From Nostoc sp. JL34 (GTDB taxonomy: Bacteria; Cyanobacteriota; Cyanobacteriia; Cyanobacteriales; Nostocaceae): DNA of 64,000 nucleotides. Positions 26,924 to 36,035 of this stretch are shown here, piece after piece. Where the stretch lies: the NCBI RefSeq assembly GCF_017114945.1, contig NZ_JABXKQ010000138.1, forward strand, positions 37,467 to 101,466. Reading direction: 5' to 3'. A program made the translations under genes and the position numbers. Positions within the stretch are counted from its first letter, which is position 1, and each line of letters opens with the position of its first letter. The notes beneath the pieces are model-generated. The model saw only the letters and a program-made list of their open reading frames with translations. It searched no databases and was not told where the DNA came from.

Positions 26924-27415
26924 CTACAACTGATAAGAAGCAGTCAAAGCTACCGCCAAAGCATCCGCAGCATCATCAGGCTTGGGAATTTCATCTAAAT
27001 CCAACTCCCGCGCCACCGCTTCTTGCACTTCCGACTTATCGGCATTGCCATACCCCGTTAAAGCTTGTTTAATTTGAGCAGGCGTAAACTCTACATAGGG
27101 GAGACGACGCTGCCCCAACACCAAAATGACTATACCCCGCGCCTGTGCAACCAGGATTGTACTTGACATACGATAGAAGAAGAGTTTCTCGATCGCAACC
27201 AAATCCGGTTGAAATTCCTCCATCAAGGTGTGTAAATCATCGAATAAGGTACATAGGCGCTGTCCCATTTCTACATCTGCCGACGTTTTAATTACCCCAA
27301 AATCCAGCATATTTACTGTAGTCTCTGGCACTTTGTTGAGCTTTTGTGTATAGCTAATTGCCCCAAACCCTAAAATTGCCAGTCCTGGATCTAATCCTAA
27401 AATTCGTTTTTCCAT
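26924..27415 (-). CDS. ruvC: Holliday junction resolvase RuvC
   Basis: 163 residues from the ATG at 27415 (MEKRILGLDPGLAILGFG), the standard RuvC length; an upstream in-frame ATG would add 17 residues that fit no family. Catalytic acidic residues are Asp in GLDPGLA, Glu in VAIEKLFF and the aspartates in KPDDAADALAVAL near the C-terminus. RuvC dimers cleave Holliday junctions with the RuvAB motor in homologous recombination. It is divergent from yvcK with a 174-bp intergenic region. Confidence 0.93.
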   Translation of the reverse strand: MEKRILGLDPGLAILGFGAISYTQKLNKVPETTVNMLDFGVIKTSADVEMGQRLCTLFDDLHTLMEEFQPDLVAIEKLFFYRMSSTILVAQARGIVILVLGQRRLPYVEFTPAQIKQALTGYGNADKSEVQEAVARELDLDEIPKPDDAADALAVALTASYQL

Positions 27416-27589
27416 TAAAATCACTTTTACCAAGCCAGGGTATTGTTTAACTAGGAATACTGGCAATCTTGACCACTTGCTCTTAGTCTAATGGGATTGA
27501 CAAATATAATAGTTTCACGCCTAGTGTTTTAAACCAAGTGGTGTACGTTTTCTGTTAATTATTGTTTGTAGCACTGCTCCGAATCAGGT

Positions 27590-28960
27590 ATGTCAAATGG
27601 TTTTCTCAGACAAGCCCTCAACGCCCTGCAAAAGCAGTCGCGCTCTCGTACTTCCTATCGGGTTAACCAGTGGTTCAAATGGTTATCCCCTGGACTATCG
27701 GTAAAACGTTGGTTGTTGATCAGTGTTGGGGGTGTACTGCTGGCGAGTTTGGGGTTAGCTATTTGGATTAAGCTCACCCCAATTTTTTGGATGATCGAGT
27801 TGGTTAGGGGTTTCCTGGGAGTAATCACCAACATGTTGCCCAACTATATCAGCGGGCCTTTGGTGCTGCTTGGCGGTTTGCTGTTAGTACTTTGGGGGCA
27901 AACTCGCACCGTCGGCTCAATTACTAAGGTACTGAGAGCAGAAGGTGGCGAGGAACTCATTGATGTCTTGATGGCTCATCGTCGATTGTACCGAGGCCCG
28001 AAAATAGTGGTAATTGGTGGTGGTACGGGACTTTCTACGTTGTTGAGAGGACTGAAAACCTACAGCGCGAATATTACTGCGATCGTCACTGTAGCTGATG
28101 ATGGTGGATCTTCTGGGCGGTTGCGTCAAGAATTTGGAGTGTTACCACCAGGCGATATTCGCAATTGTTTGGCTGCACTAGCAGATGAAGAAAAGTTATT
28201 AACAGAATTGTTTCAATACCGTTTTCGGGCTGGAGATGGGTTAACGGGTCACAGTTTTGGCAATTTGTTTTTAACAGCAATGAGTGATATTACTGGAGAT
28301 TTAGAACAAGCAGTTGCAGCCAGTTCTAAAGTGCTAGCAGTGCGGGGGCAAGTACTACCAGCAACTCTCAGTGATGTTCGCCTCTGGGCAGAATTAGCCG
28401 ATGGTCGCCGGATTGATGGGGAGTCTAGCATTCCCAAAGCTGGTGGTAAAATTGTCAAAATAGGCTGCATTCCAGATAATCCTCCAGCGGTGCCAGCAGC
28501 TATTAAGGCACTTAAAGAAGCTGATTACATCATTATTGGCCCAGGTAGCCTTTACACTAGCCTGATTCCTAATTTATTAGTACCAGAAATTGCCGATGCG
28601 ATCGCTCAAACAGCTGCCCCCCGTATTTATATCTGCAATATAATGACTCAACCAGGAGAAACTGAAGGCTATACTGTTGCCGATCATATCAGAGCAATTG
28701 ATGCTGCTTGTGGGCAAAGACGGCTATTCGATGCTGTGCTAATACACAAAAAATCCCCCTCGGAGCAATCACTCATCCGCTACGCCCAACAAAACTCCCA
28801 TCCCGTTTTCCTGGATAGAGAAGCCGTAATTCAGCTTGGACGAAGGATTGTTCCAGCTAATGTTTTGTATGAAGATGAAACGGGTTTTGTCCGTCACAAT
28901 CCGCAGAAACTAGCACAAGTGTTGTTACGGTGGTACGGTAAAGGTCATCACGGAAGATAA
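27590..28960 (+). CDS. yvcK: YvcK/CofD-like protein (gluconeogenesis factor family) with membrane N-terminus
   Basis: 456 residues. Residues about 40-110 form two hydrophobic segments (WLLISVGGVLLASLGLAIWI; ISGPLVLLGGLLLVLWG), usual in cyanobacterial members. The soluble domain has VVIGGGTGLSTLLRGLK (about 139), VTVADDGGSSGRLR, LPPGDIRNCLAAL, IIGPGSLYTSLIPNLLV and NIMTQPGETEGYTVADHI. YvcK binds UDP-sugars and affects carbon flux and cell-wall synthesis in Firmicutes; its biochemical role in cyanobacteria is unknown. tsaE follows 75 bases downstream on the same strand. Confidence 0.92.
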   Translation: MSNGFLRQALNALQKQSRSRTSYRVNQWFKWLSPGLSVKRWLLISVGGVLLASLGLAIWIKLTPIFWMIELVRGFLGVITNMLPNYISGPLVLLGGLLLVLWGQTRTVGSITKVLRAEGGEELIDVLMAHRRLYRGPKIVVIGGGTGLSTLLRGLKTYSANITAIVTVADDGGSSGRLRQEFGVLPPGDIRNCLAALADEEKLLTELFQYRFRAGDGLTGHSFGNLFLTAMSDITGDLEQAVAASSKVLAVRGQVLPATLSDVRLWAELADGRRIDGESSIPKAGGKIVKIGCIPDNPPAVPAAIKALKEADYIIIGPGSLYTSLIPNLLVPEIADAIAQTAAPRIYICNIMTQPGETEGYTVADHIRAIDAACGQRRLFDAVLIHKKSPSEQSLIRYAQQNSHPVFLDREAVIQLGRRIVPANVLYEDETGFVRHNPQKLAQVLLRWYGKGHHGR

Positions 28961-29035
28961 AAATTAGTCATTAGTCATTACTCATTTGTCCTTTGTTTAG
29001 ACTAATGACTAATGACCAATGACCAATAATTAATT

Positions 29036-29491
29036 ATGAAAATTTTTCTTGCGGATACAGAGGCGACGCTACGCTTAGGTATTACTCTTGGTGAATCCCT
29101 GACCCCTGGGAGTGTAATTTTACTAGAAGGTGATTTAGGCGCTGGTAAAACTACCTTAGTTCAAGGCATTGGCAAAGGTTTGGGAATCGCTGAACCCATT
29201 GTTAGCCCCACTTTCACACTGATTAATGAGTACACAGAAGGACGCCTCCCCCTTTACCACCTGGATTTGTATCGCTTAGAACCACAAGAAGTTGCAGCCC
29301 TGAATTTAGAAAGTTACTGGGAAGGTGTTGAAGTCATGCTAGGAATTGTGGCAGTTGAATGGGCAGAACGATTACCCTACAAGCCAGATAGTTATCTGAG
29401 TGTGAGTTTGACTTATGGGCATGGGGGCACTCGTCAAGTCGAACTCACACCATTCAATTGTGCCATTAGCAAAGTTATTGCCGCTATTTAA
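29036..29491 (+). CDS. tsaE: tRNA threonylcarbamoyladenosine biosynthesis ATPase TsaE
   Basis: 151 residues, the usual TsaE size. Walker A is GDLGAGKTTLVQGIG (about 33-47). SPTFTLINEY, HLDLYRLE and VEWAERLP are family signatures. TsaE powers the TsaB-TsaD-TsaE complex that installs t6A37 on tRNAs reading ANN codons. It is cytosolic, downstream of yvcK and probably partly co-transcribed. Confidence 0.94.
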   Translation: MKIFLADTEATLRLGITLGESLTPGSVILLEGDLGAGKTTLVQGIGKGLGIAEPIVSPTFTLINEYTEGRLPLYHLDLYRLEPQEVAALNLESYWEGVEVMLGIVAVEWAERLPYKPDSYLSVSLTYGHGGTRQVELTPFNCAISKVIAAI

Positions 29492-30212
29492 GCTCATCTC
29501 TCGACTTAAGTCCGAGGGATTTAACTTTTTTAATCACAACACTAAAAAATTTCTGCAAATAGTCAAGGGAGAACTTTACACTCGTCCTATCTGCCACTAC
29601 CACGCTCGCCACTATCAGTCACTAACATTGTTATATCAACCAAAAAATCTCAAATCAGCTTTTCTTCAATCTAAAATTGGCAGTCAGCCAAGCCGACGCC
29701 AGTTACTATAACTTTGGGAAAGTTCGCAACGCACTAACTCTCTTGAAAAAGGGTGTCAATCCAGGCGGGCGTATCTTATCCGAATAGTATTGAACCTACA
29801 GTGATTCTTAACTAAATGGGATGTATATTCAGGATTGGCATCTAGTAGCTTTATTACTGTAATAAGCAGTTAAAAACTGATTTAGATGGTTGGTGTACGA
29901 ATCAAGCAAGTGTAAATAAACTGTTGTTGGGTTAAATGAAAGTTTTTACAGAACTTAATCAGCTTAGTTGAAGTAGATTATTTCTCTACTGTCATTTGGA
30001 GAAATAATCTGGATTATTTAGCAGTGAAAGCTAGTAGAGAAAAGTTAAACAATAATCAGCTTCTGTATGAGTCCTCTAACTTTCCTTACACTTAGTATTC
30101 CCAAGTTAGGTTCAAAATCTATACATAAAAGAAACTAATTTTTAAATTTGTAAAAATAATTTTAATAATTTTAACTAGCAATAAATTCTTTTATTCACAT
30201 CTGTAATTAGCA
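29492..30212. other. Intergenic region without a supported gene
   Basis: About 700 bases of AT-rich sequence. A palindrome around 29975-30005 (GTAGATTATTTCTCTACTG with TTTGGAGAAATAATC) is visible. No convincing reading frame or RNA gene. Confidence 0.4.
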
Positions 30213-30235
30213 CTGACGTTAAGAACATATTAACT

Positions 30236-30283
30236 AAAAATCTCGTATTTCTACAGAAATTATCGTAGAAATACGAGATTTTT
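30236..30283. terminator. Perfect 19-bp hairpin, likely bidirectional terminator or small mobile hairpin
   Basis: AAAAATCTCGTATTTCTAC pairs perfectly with GTAGAAATACGAGATTTTT around a 10-nt loop, with A-runs and T-runs on both sides, so it could terminate in both directions. The direct repeats CTGACGTTAA at 30213-30222 and 30297-30306 flank it. Confidence 0.75.
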
Positions 30284-30324
30284 TATCCTAAATTAGCTGA
30301 CGTTAATATGCCTACGTGAATGCA

Positions 30325-31500
30325 CTAGTTATCTCTAATGAAAGAAGTGATCGCCTTTTTGATCGGGGAACCGTAGTCGTCTCTGGTATAGTACGTAAGA
30401 CCTTGATCAATAAATGCAGAAGTAGTATCTATTAACTCCTGAAGAATCTCGGAATTAGTGTTATCTATTTCTTCACTGACTTTTTCGCCTGTAAATCGGT
30501 TTTTTCGATCTTCTGGAGGTAATACAATCCGAGGATCTTTATAAGTCTCTTTTGGCTTGGGTTTAAATGTCTCATTTAAGTCAAACTGAAGACGTAAATA
30601 ACGTTTAGAATCATACCCACCCATGATTTGTCGGCAAATTGTACTATCAATCTCAGATGTAGGTTCCATAAAGATGTTAGTAAGATTTTTTACCCAGTCT
30701 AAGCCTCTCCATTTGCTTATTTGCTCATATTGATATGGTTCACCAGTTTGACCAGTACCAATAGAAAGGATAGAAATATCTTCCAATCGCAGATTATCGA
30801 GTTTATATTTTTGCTTGATTTCTGGAGAGACTGAAGACTGACTGATCCTCATAACTAGACTCAAAGCTGCTAGAGAGGGGTTATTAGCAGAAACTCCGCC
30901 ATCAATGTGGGGAAATTCCCAATCACCAAATTTTTGTTTATCTACAGGTTCTAATTTATATGCTGGAAATAAAGTGGGTGCTGAAGCAGAAGCGGTACAT
31001 ATTTCCCATAAATAACAGTCATCGTACCATCTGTCTCCTAAATCGGGATGACAATTTGTAAAAAAGGTGGTGTTTCGATATAGCGTATCGTAAGCAAGAA
31101 TCAAAATCATAGGTTTTTCAATATCCTTTATTCTTGTAGATTTATAGGCATCTTTGAGGACGCTAATAATTCCATCATGAGAATATTTAGATTCTGAGAA
31201 TACATCAATAATTGATTTGATAATAGACGGCAAGTTTTTATAACGCTCTTTTCTCTCTAGTGGGAATATATCTTTACCTCTATCTCTATACAGTTTAATA
31301 AGTTCATTACTCTCCTTTCCTATAGCAATCCCTCCTGCTAATATTGAACCAGTAGAAGTACCAGCAATCAGATCAAAGTATTCGTGTAAAAAGTTTCCTT
31401 TCCCCTGATTTCTAATTTCTTGTTCTACTTGTTGAAGTATTCGCGCTGCAACGACTCCCCGAATACCGCCACCGTCTAAAGCCAAAATTTTAAAAGACAT
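30325..31500 (-). CDS. Patatin-like phospholipase
   Basis: 391 residues. The N-terminus has the oxyanion motif LDGGGIRGVVAARIL (about 7-21). The nucleophile elbow is GTSTG (Ser about 50) and the catalytic Asp is in DGGVSANNPSLAAL (about 200), giving an intact Ser-Asp dyad. Such enzymes hydrolyse acyl-glycerophospholipids; some are effectors of anti-phage CBASS systems (CapV), but no cyclase is next to this gene. No signal peptide. A promoter region lies in the 600-base gap upstream. Confidence 0.9.
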   Translation of the reverse strand: MSFKILALDGGGIRGVVAARILQQVEQEIRNQGKGNFLHEYFDLIAGTSTGSILAGGIAIGKESNELIKLYRDRGKDIFPLERKERYKNLPSIIKSIIDVFSESKYSHDGIISVLKDAYKSTRIKDIEKPMILILAYDTLYRNTTFFTNCHPDLGDRWYDDCYLWEICTASASAPTLFPAYKLEPVDKQKFGDWEFPHIDGGVSANNPSLAALSLVMRISQSSVSPEIKQKYKLDNLRLEDISILSIGTGQTGEPYQYEQISKWRGLDWVKNLTNIFMEPTSEIDSTICRQIMGGYDSKRYLRLQFDLNETFKPKPKETYKDPRIVLPPEDRKNRFTGEKVSEEIDNTNSEILQELIDTTSAFIDQGLTYYTRDDYGSPIKKAITSFIRDN

Positions 31501-31890
31501 AGCAATTCTCCTTGATTATTTCTATGGTTATGTTTCCAGACATAGTTTCTGGGGAATACATGACCTGGATGAAGGTCAAGTATTATCAGATTAGTCGCAA
31601 TAGGGTTTTATTTTGTTTACTCTTATCCGGTTGAAAGAATACCTAAGTTTTTTTAACGTAGATGTGGTACGCCATCGCGCAGCATCTCGTTAGAGAAAAT
31701 AAGAATAAATAGGTAATCTTATAACAGGAAGGGAGTAGTTATTGAAGATTTGACTTGAAACACTTGCAAATCAATTCAGGGTTTCAAGTTGCAATTTTTG
31801 ATACAGAGACAAGTCAATACTTTTTGGTTAAAAGGTAAAGGAGGAAAAACAAAAATTTTCGCCTTTTAGGTTTAACCAAACTGCATTGGT

Positions 31891-32022
31891 CTAGGGCGTG
31901 TTTTTCAAGTCTTAGATCCCCCATTAAAAAGGGTAGCCACTGCGTTTTGAAGCAAGTGGCGTGGATTTAGAGGGATCTCAAACGTTAGGAGGCTAAACGA
32001 GTAGTTTGAAAACACACCCTAG
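31891..32022. repeat. MITE-like element with terminal inverted repeats
   Basis: CTAGGGCGTGTTTTTCAA at the left end is the near-perfect inverse of TTTGAAAACACACCCTAG at the right end; the total is 132 bp. The interior holds another inverted pair (TTAGATCCCCCATTAAAAAG; GATTTAGAGGGATCTCAAA). There is no coding capacity, and the CTAG ends suggest a target-site preference. Confidence 0.75.
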
Positions 32023-32114
32023 TCTTGACTCTGGATAGATGAAAATCTTGCCAGTTCAAGTATGACTTTGATATATAGTTATTCGTCTACTACGTAAGCT
32101 TAAATAAATATTTG

Positions 32115-33434
32115 CTATAAGAAAGTTAAAGCTTTACCCCGCACTTGCGTATTTACCTGGCCTTTGTCATAAACTATTTCACCGCCAACAATAGTGGTTT
32201 TAGCCCAGCCGGTTAAGTTCCAGCCTTCAAAAGGACTCCAACGACATTTCGTTAAAAGCTCCTCGCGCCGGACTGGGCGGTATGTGTTTAAATCTACAAG
32301 CACTAAATCGGCATCATAACCAGGTGCGATCGCTCCTTTATTGGGAATACCATAAGCTACAGCTACAGCTTTAGACATCCAGTTAACAACTTGGGCAACA
32401 GTACACTTTCCCTGCATCGCCGCAGTTAACATCAAAGCTAGGGAAGTTTCTACCCCAGGCATTCCCGAAGGACTATTGGGGTATTCTTGAGCTTTTTCTT
32501 CTAAGGTGTGCGGCGCGTGATCTGTAGCGATGAAATCAATCACGCCATCGCGTAAAGCTTGCCAGAGAACTTCGTTATCGTGGGGCGATCGCAAAGGTGG
32601 ATTCATCTGTGCTAAAGTACCAATCTGCTGATATGCACTAGTATTCAACAACAAATGCTGTGGCGTTACCTCGGCTGTCACCCAACTCGGTTTCTCCTGC
32701 CGCAGCAAATCTGCTTCTAGCGCTGTTGACATGTGGAGAATATGCAGACGACGTTGATATTTTTGAGAAAGTTTTAATGCCAGTTGGGTTGCCAGCAACG
32801 CCGCTTGATCATCTTGAATTTGGGAGTGAACAGCTGGATCGTGAATGTTGGCAAATTCTTGGCGTCGTTGATTGATTCTAGCTTGGTCTTCGGCATGAAC
32901 GGCAATCAAGCGATCGCCTTTGGCAAATATCGCAGAGAGTGCTGTTTCGCCATCAACTAGCAACTGACCATGCATCGACCCCATGAAAATCTTAATTCCC
33001 GGTGTTGGTTTTGCTAAAAGCAAATCTGGTAGATTCTCTGCTGTTGCCCCAATAAAAAAGCCATAATTAACCAAGGACTTGTGGGAAGCACGTTCTAGCT
33101 TATCGTCTAAAGCCTGCTGTGTCGTTGTTAAAGGACGCGTATTGGGCATTTCCAAAAATGTTGTGACTCCCCCTTTAGCACAGGCACAACTAGCAGTGAA
33201 TAAATCTTCTTTGTGTTCTAGTCCAGGTTCCCGGAAATGCACCTGCGGATCAATAACTCCTGGCAACAAAGTTAAGCCTTCTGCGTCAACTTCAGTGGCT
33301 AGTGGTGTTTGGGAGATTTCTGGCGCAACTTCGACTATTTGGCGATCGCGCGTCAACACATCCCCAATCATCAGTTCACCATTGGGTAAGATTATGCGAG
33401 CGCGGCGAATCAGTAAAATTTGTGGAGATGACAT
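32115..33434 (-). CDS. pyrC: Dihydroorotase (pyrimidine biosynthesis)
   Basis: 439 residues, amidohydrolase fold. Motifs: DPQVHFREPGLEHKEDL near residue 62, MPNTRP, KIFMGSMHG, AVHAEDQARIN, RRLHILHMSTA, TPQHLLLN and IATDHAPHT, with the C-terminal beta-sandwich (APGYDADLVLVDL). It converts carbamoyl aspartate to dihydroorotate in the cytosol. The first His of the usual HxHFR metal motif is Gln here (DPQVHFR); the remaining His ligands and Asp are present. I believe the same substitution occurs in other cyanobacterial members, so it is probably a lineage feature. Monocistronic. Confidence 0.9.
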   Translation of the reverse strand: MSSPQILLIRRARIILPNGELMIGDVLTRDRQIVEVAPEISQTPLATEVDAEGLTLLPGVIDPQVHFREPGLEHKEDLFTASCACAKGGVTTFLEMPNTRPLTTTQQALDDKLERASHKSLVNYGFFIGATAENLPDLLLAKPTPGIKIFMGSMHGQLLVDGETALSAIFAKGDRLIAVHAEDQARINQRRQEFANIHDPAVHSQIQDDQAALLATQLALKLSQKYQRRLHILHMSTALEADLLRQEKPSWVTAEVTPQHLLLNTSAYQQIGTLAQMNPPLRSPHDNEVLWQALRDGVIDFIATDHAPHTLEEKAQEYPNSPSGMPGVETSLALMLTAAMQGKCTVAQVVNWMSKAVAVAYGIPNKGAIAPGYDADLVLVDLNTYRPVRREELLTKCRWSPFEGWNLTGWAKTTIVGGEIVYDKGQVNTQVRGKALTFL

Positions 33435-33840
33435 AGGGATAACTTTGTTCAGACAGGGGGCTATGTATTACAGAGAACTATGCTTTTAGGTTAAACTGAT
33501 TCGCGATCAGAGTAACCAATTTTTGCCACGCGTTAAAAAAAAGTTTATTTTTAATTTATGAAGAACCCCGTCAATCAATTTTGGATTTTAGATTTGGGAT
33601 TTGGGATTGAGCGTAGCATAGAAGGGATGCGGCTTAGTTATTTTACATTGGTTTCGCCCACCAGAGGCGAGTCATGACCCAGAACAAACACCCCAATCCA
33701 AAATCTAAAATCCACAATCTAAAATTGGTAGTCAAGATGCAAACATGACTAGGAAATTAAAATTTTCCCGTTAAGATTAACAGATAAAGTCTCACTAGGC
33801 GAGTTAATTACCTACATCTCTCATCAAGTTAAGTAATTTC
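33435..33840. other. Repeat-containing intergenic region
   Basis: Divergent promoter region of pyrC and lepB. It contains inverted TTTGGATTTTAGATTTGGGA / CCAATCCAAAATCTAAAATC repeats at about 33580-33730, a pattern seen again near 34520-34700. No gene. Confidence 0.6.
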
Positions 33841-34482
33841 ATGCATAATCAAGTGTCTGATAACAACTCTAGTCAACAACCTGATAATTCCTGGATCGCA
33901 GAGCTAGGTAGAACAATTGTATTGAGTATTGTTCTAGCTCTGGGAATTCGTACCTTTGTTGCAGAAGCACGGTGGATTCCTTCTGGATCGATGGAACCGA
34001 CTCTGCATGGTACGCCAAACCAGTGGGAGGCAGACAAAATCATTGTCGATAAGTTGAAGTATAAATTTGCTGACCCCCAGCGGGGAGATATTGTAGTATT
34101 TTCACCTACCAAAGAGCTACAAAAAGAACAATACCAGGATGCTTTTATTAAACGTGTAATTGGCTTACCTGGAGAAAAAATACAACTTAAGGATGGCAAA
34201 GTCTATATCAACAACAAACCCCTTCCAGAAGCCAATTACCTCAGTTCTGGGCAGACCACAGTCATTGATGTTTGCCAATCAGGGCCACAGCCACCTTTTT
34301 TGGCAAAACCCCAGACTATACCAGCCGATTCATATTTAGTACTAGGTGACAATCGTAACAGTAGCTACGATAGCCGCTGCTGGGGTGTTGTTCCCCGTCA
34401 GAATATTATTGGTCGTGCTGTAGTTCGCTTCTGGCCTCTAAATCATGTTGGAGGAATAGATAAATCGCCAATATATCCATAA
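33841..34482 (+). CDS. lepB: Signal peptidase I
   Basis: 213 residues, type II membrane protein. One N-terminal transmembrane helix (TIVLSIVLALGIRTFVAEA) is followed by the catalytic Ser in IPSGSMEPTL (about 51), then DKIIVDKLKYKF, RGDIVVF, the general-base Lys in KRVIGLPGE (about 107) and box E VLGDNRNSSYDSRCWGVVP. It removes signal peptides from exported and thylakoid-lumen proteins. The length is normal. Followed by the MOSC gene on the same strand after a repeat-rich gap. Confidence 0.94.
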   Translation: MHNQVSDNNSSQQPDNSWIAELGRTIVLSIVLALGIRTFVAEARWIPSGSMEPTLHGTPNQWEADKIIVDKLKYKFADPQRGDIVVFSPTKELQKEQYQDAFIKRVIGLPGEKIQLKDGKVYINNKPLPEANYLSSGQTTVIDVCQSGPQPPFLAKPQTIPADSYLVLGDNRNSSYDSRCWGVVPRQNIIGRAVVRFWPLNHVGGIDKSPIYP

Positions 34483-34703
34483 TTAACAATATTGATCAAA
34501 TGGATTAAGTAACAAAATAATTTTAGATTTTAGATTGGAGACTGCTAAATCGCCAATCTTTAATCCAAACTCCGTCTTGAAAAGTGATGCTCCTGTGTCG
34601 CTAACAGGTGCCTACGGCGGGTTGCGCTAAGGCCAAAAGCCGGCGCTCCGACTTTTGTCTCCGACACGCTACGCGAACGCAAAATCCAAAATCCAAAATT
34701 GCT

Positions 34704-35498
34704 ATGACGCCTTACCTAGCAAAGATTTTGCTGTATCCAGTTAAGTCACTCGATGGTGTTGAAGTTGAGAACGCTAAAGTTCTTGCCAGTGGCGCACTAC
34801 AGTATGACCGTGAATTTGCCATTTTTGACGAACAGAGTAGATTTGTCAATGGCAAACGTCACGCTAAAATCCATTTGTTAAGGGCGCAATTTGCACTCTT
34901 AAATAGAACTATCTCGTTGCAAATCCCAGATAGCGACTTCCAACAAATTTTTCATCTGGATCAGGAACGGCCAGCATTAGAAGCGACTTTGAGTGATTTT
35001 TTTGAGTTTGCTGTCATATTGGGACAAAACTCTCTGATTGGTTTTCCTGACGATACACACTCACTTGGCCCAACGGTAATTAGTACGGCAACCTTGGCCG
35101 AGGTAGCTTCTTGGTTTCCCGGTTTAAGTGTAAATGAAATGCGGCGGCGGATGCGTGCCAACATCGAGATTGGGGGTGTACCAGCATTTTGGGAAGATCA
35201 GCTATTTTGTGAACAAGGTGATTTAGTCTCCTTTCGAGTGGGAGATGTCCACTTTTTTGGGGTTAACCCATGTCAGCGTTGTATAGTCCCAATACGCGAT
35301 TCTTACTTAGGGGAAACTTACCCAAACTTTCAAAAAATTTTTACAACCCAGCGACAAGCAACTCTGCCAGATTGGGTTGCTTCATCACCCTTTAATCATT
35401 TTTACAGATTGAGTGTTAATACGCAATTACCCCCGTCGTCATCTGGAAAAATTTTACAAATCGGCGATGAGGTTGACATACTTCCACAACAAATTTAA
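34704..35498 (+). CDS. MOSC-domain molybdenum-cofactor sulfurase-type protein
   Basis: 264 residues from the ATG at 34704 (MTPYLAKILLYPVKSLDGVEV). An upstream in-frame extension of 32 residues is translated repeat sequence and is rejected. The N-terminal MOSC_N beta-barrel holds YPVKSLDG. The C-terminal MOSC domain has the conserved Cys in VNPCQRCIVPIRDS (about 208-220), which in mARC/YcbX-like proteins binds the molybdenum cofactor. The likely role is reduction of N-hydroxylated substrates together with a ferredoxin-type partner, which is family-level inference. Confidence 0.85.
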   Translation: MTPYLAKILLYPVKSLDGVEVENAKVLASGALQYDREFAIFDEQSRFVNGKRHAKIHLLRAQFALLNRTISLQIPDSDFQQIFHLDQERPALEATLSDFFEFAVILGQNSLIGFPDDTHSLGPTVISTATLAEVASWFPGLSVNEMRRRMRANIEIGGVPAFWEDQLFCEQGDLVSFRVGDVHFFGVNPCQRCIVPIRDSYLGETYPNFQKIFTTQRQATLPDWVASSPFNHFYRLSVNTQLPPSSSGKILQIGDEVDILPQQI

Positions 35499-36035
35499 CA
35501 TTTATTTAAAATAAAAAATACTAAGTAAATTTTTTGGGATTTTTTTGTTTTTACTGTGTATTTGCATGACAATTTTAAAATTGTTGTACTTAAATACAAG
35601 TTTTTGTACACGTCCAGAGGTTTTGAGAGCAGAAAATCAAGACATCAGCAATTAAAAATTAAATTTAGGATTGAGTGCTAATGGCGACCTGAATTTTAGA
35701 ATGGCATACTGGAGCTTATGGGTTAAATTTCAGTTCATCCGAGAAAATCTGTTGACATATTGCCAGATAAAACTGAGTAAATTCAGGTGCGATGGCGTAT
35801 CTGCCCAACCTAATCGATGTCTACGACAGACTACGCCTAAGCAAAGTTTGAAAACTAGGCGTTGGAGGAACTCAGCTAGTCAAACAAGTATACAATTAGA
35901 TTTTTGGTTCTTTTTTATACAAATAATATAAAAATATGTGATTATAAGGGGGTATAACCGTAATTATGCTGTAGTTAAATGTAGCTTATATTGCAAAAAT
36001 GCCCCTAATATATGCTGGGGAAGAATTAAACAACA
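35499..36035. other. Intergenic region without a supported gene
   Basis: AT-rich leader of the signalling cluster. A frame at about 35671-35931 lacks a ribosome-binding site and contains repeat-like codons (CGATGTCTACGACAGACTAC), so I do not call it. No RNA gene recognised. Confidence 0.4.

Noticed and set aside
30325..31500. CBASS anti-phage system around the patatin gene
   Set aside because: A CapV-like effector needs a nearby cyclic-nucleotide synthase; neighbours are tsaE and pyrC and none is found.
35671..35931. 86-residue plus-strand reading frame
   Set aside because: No ribosome-binding site, contains repeat-like sequence and has no recognisable protein features.
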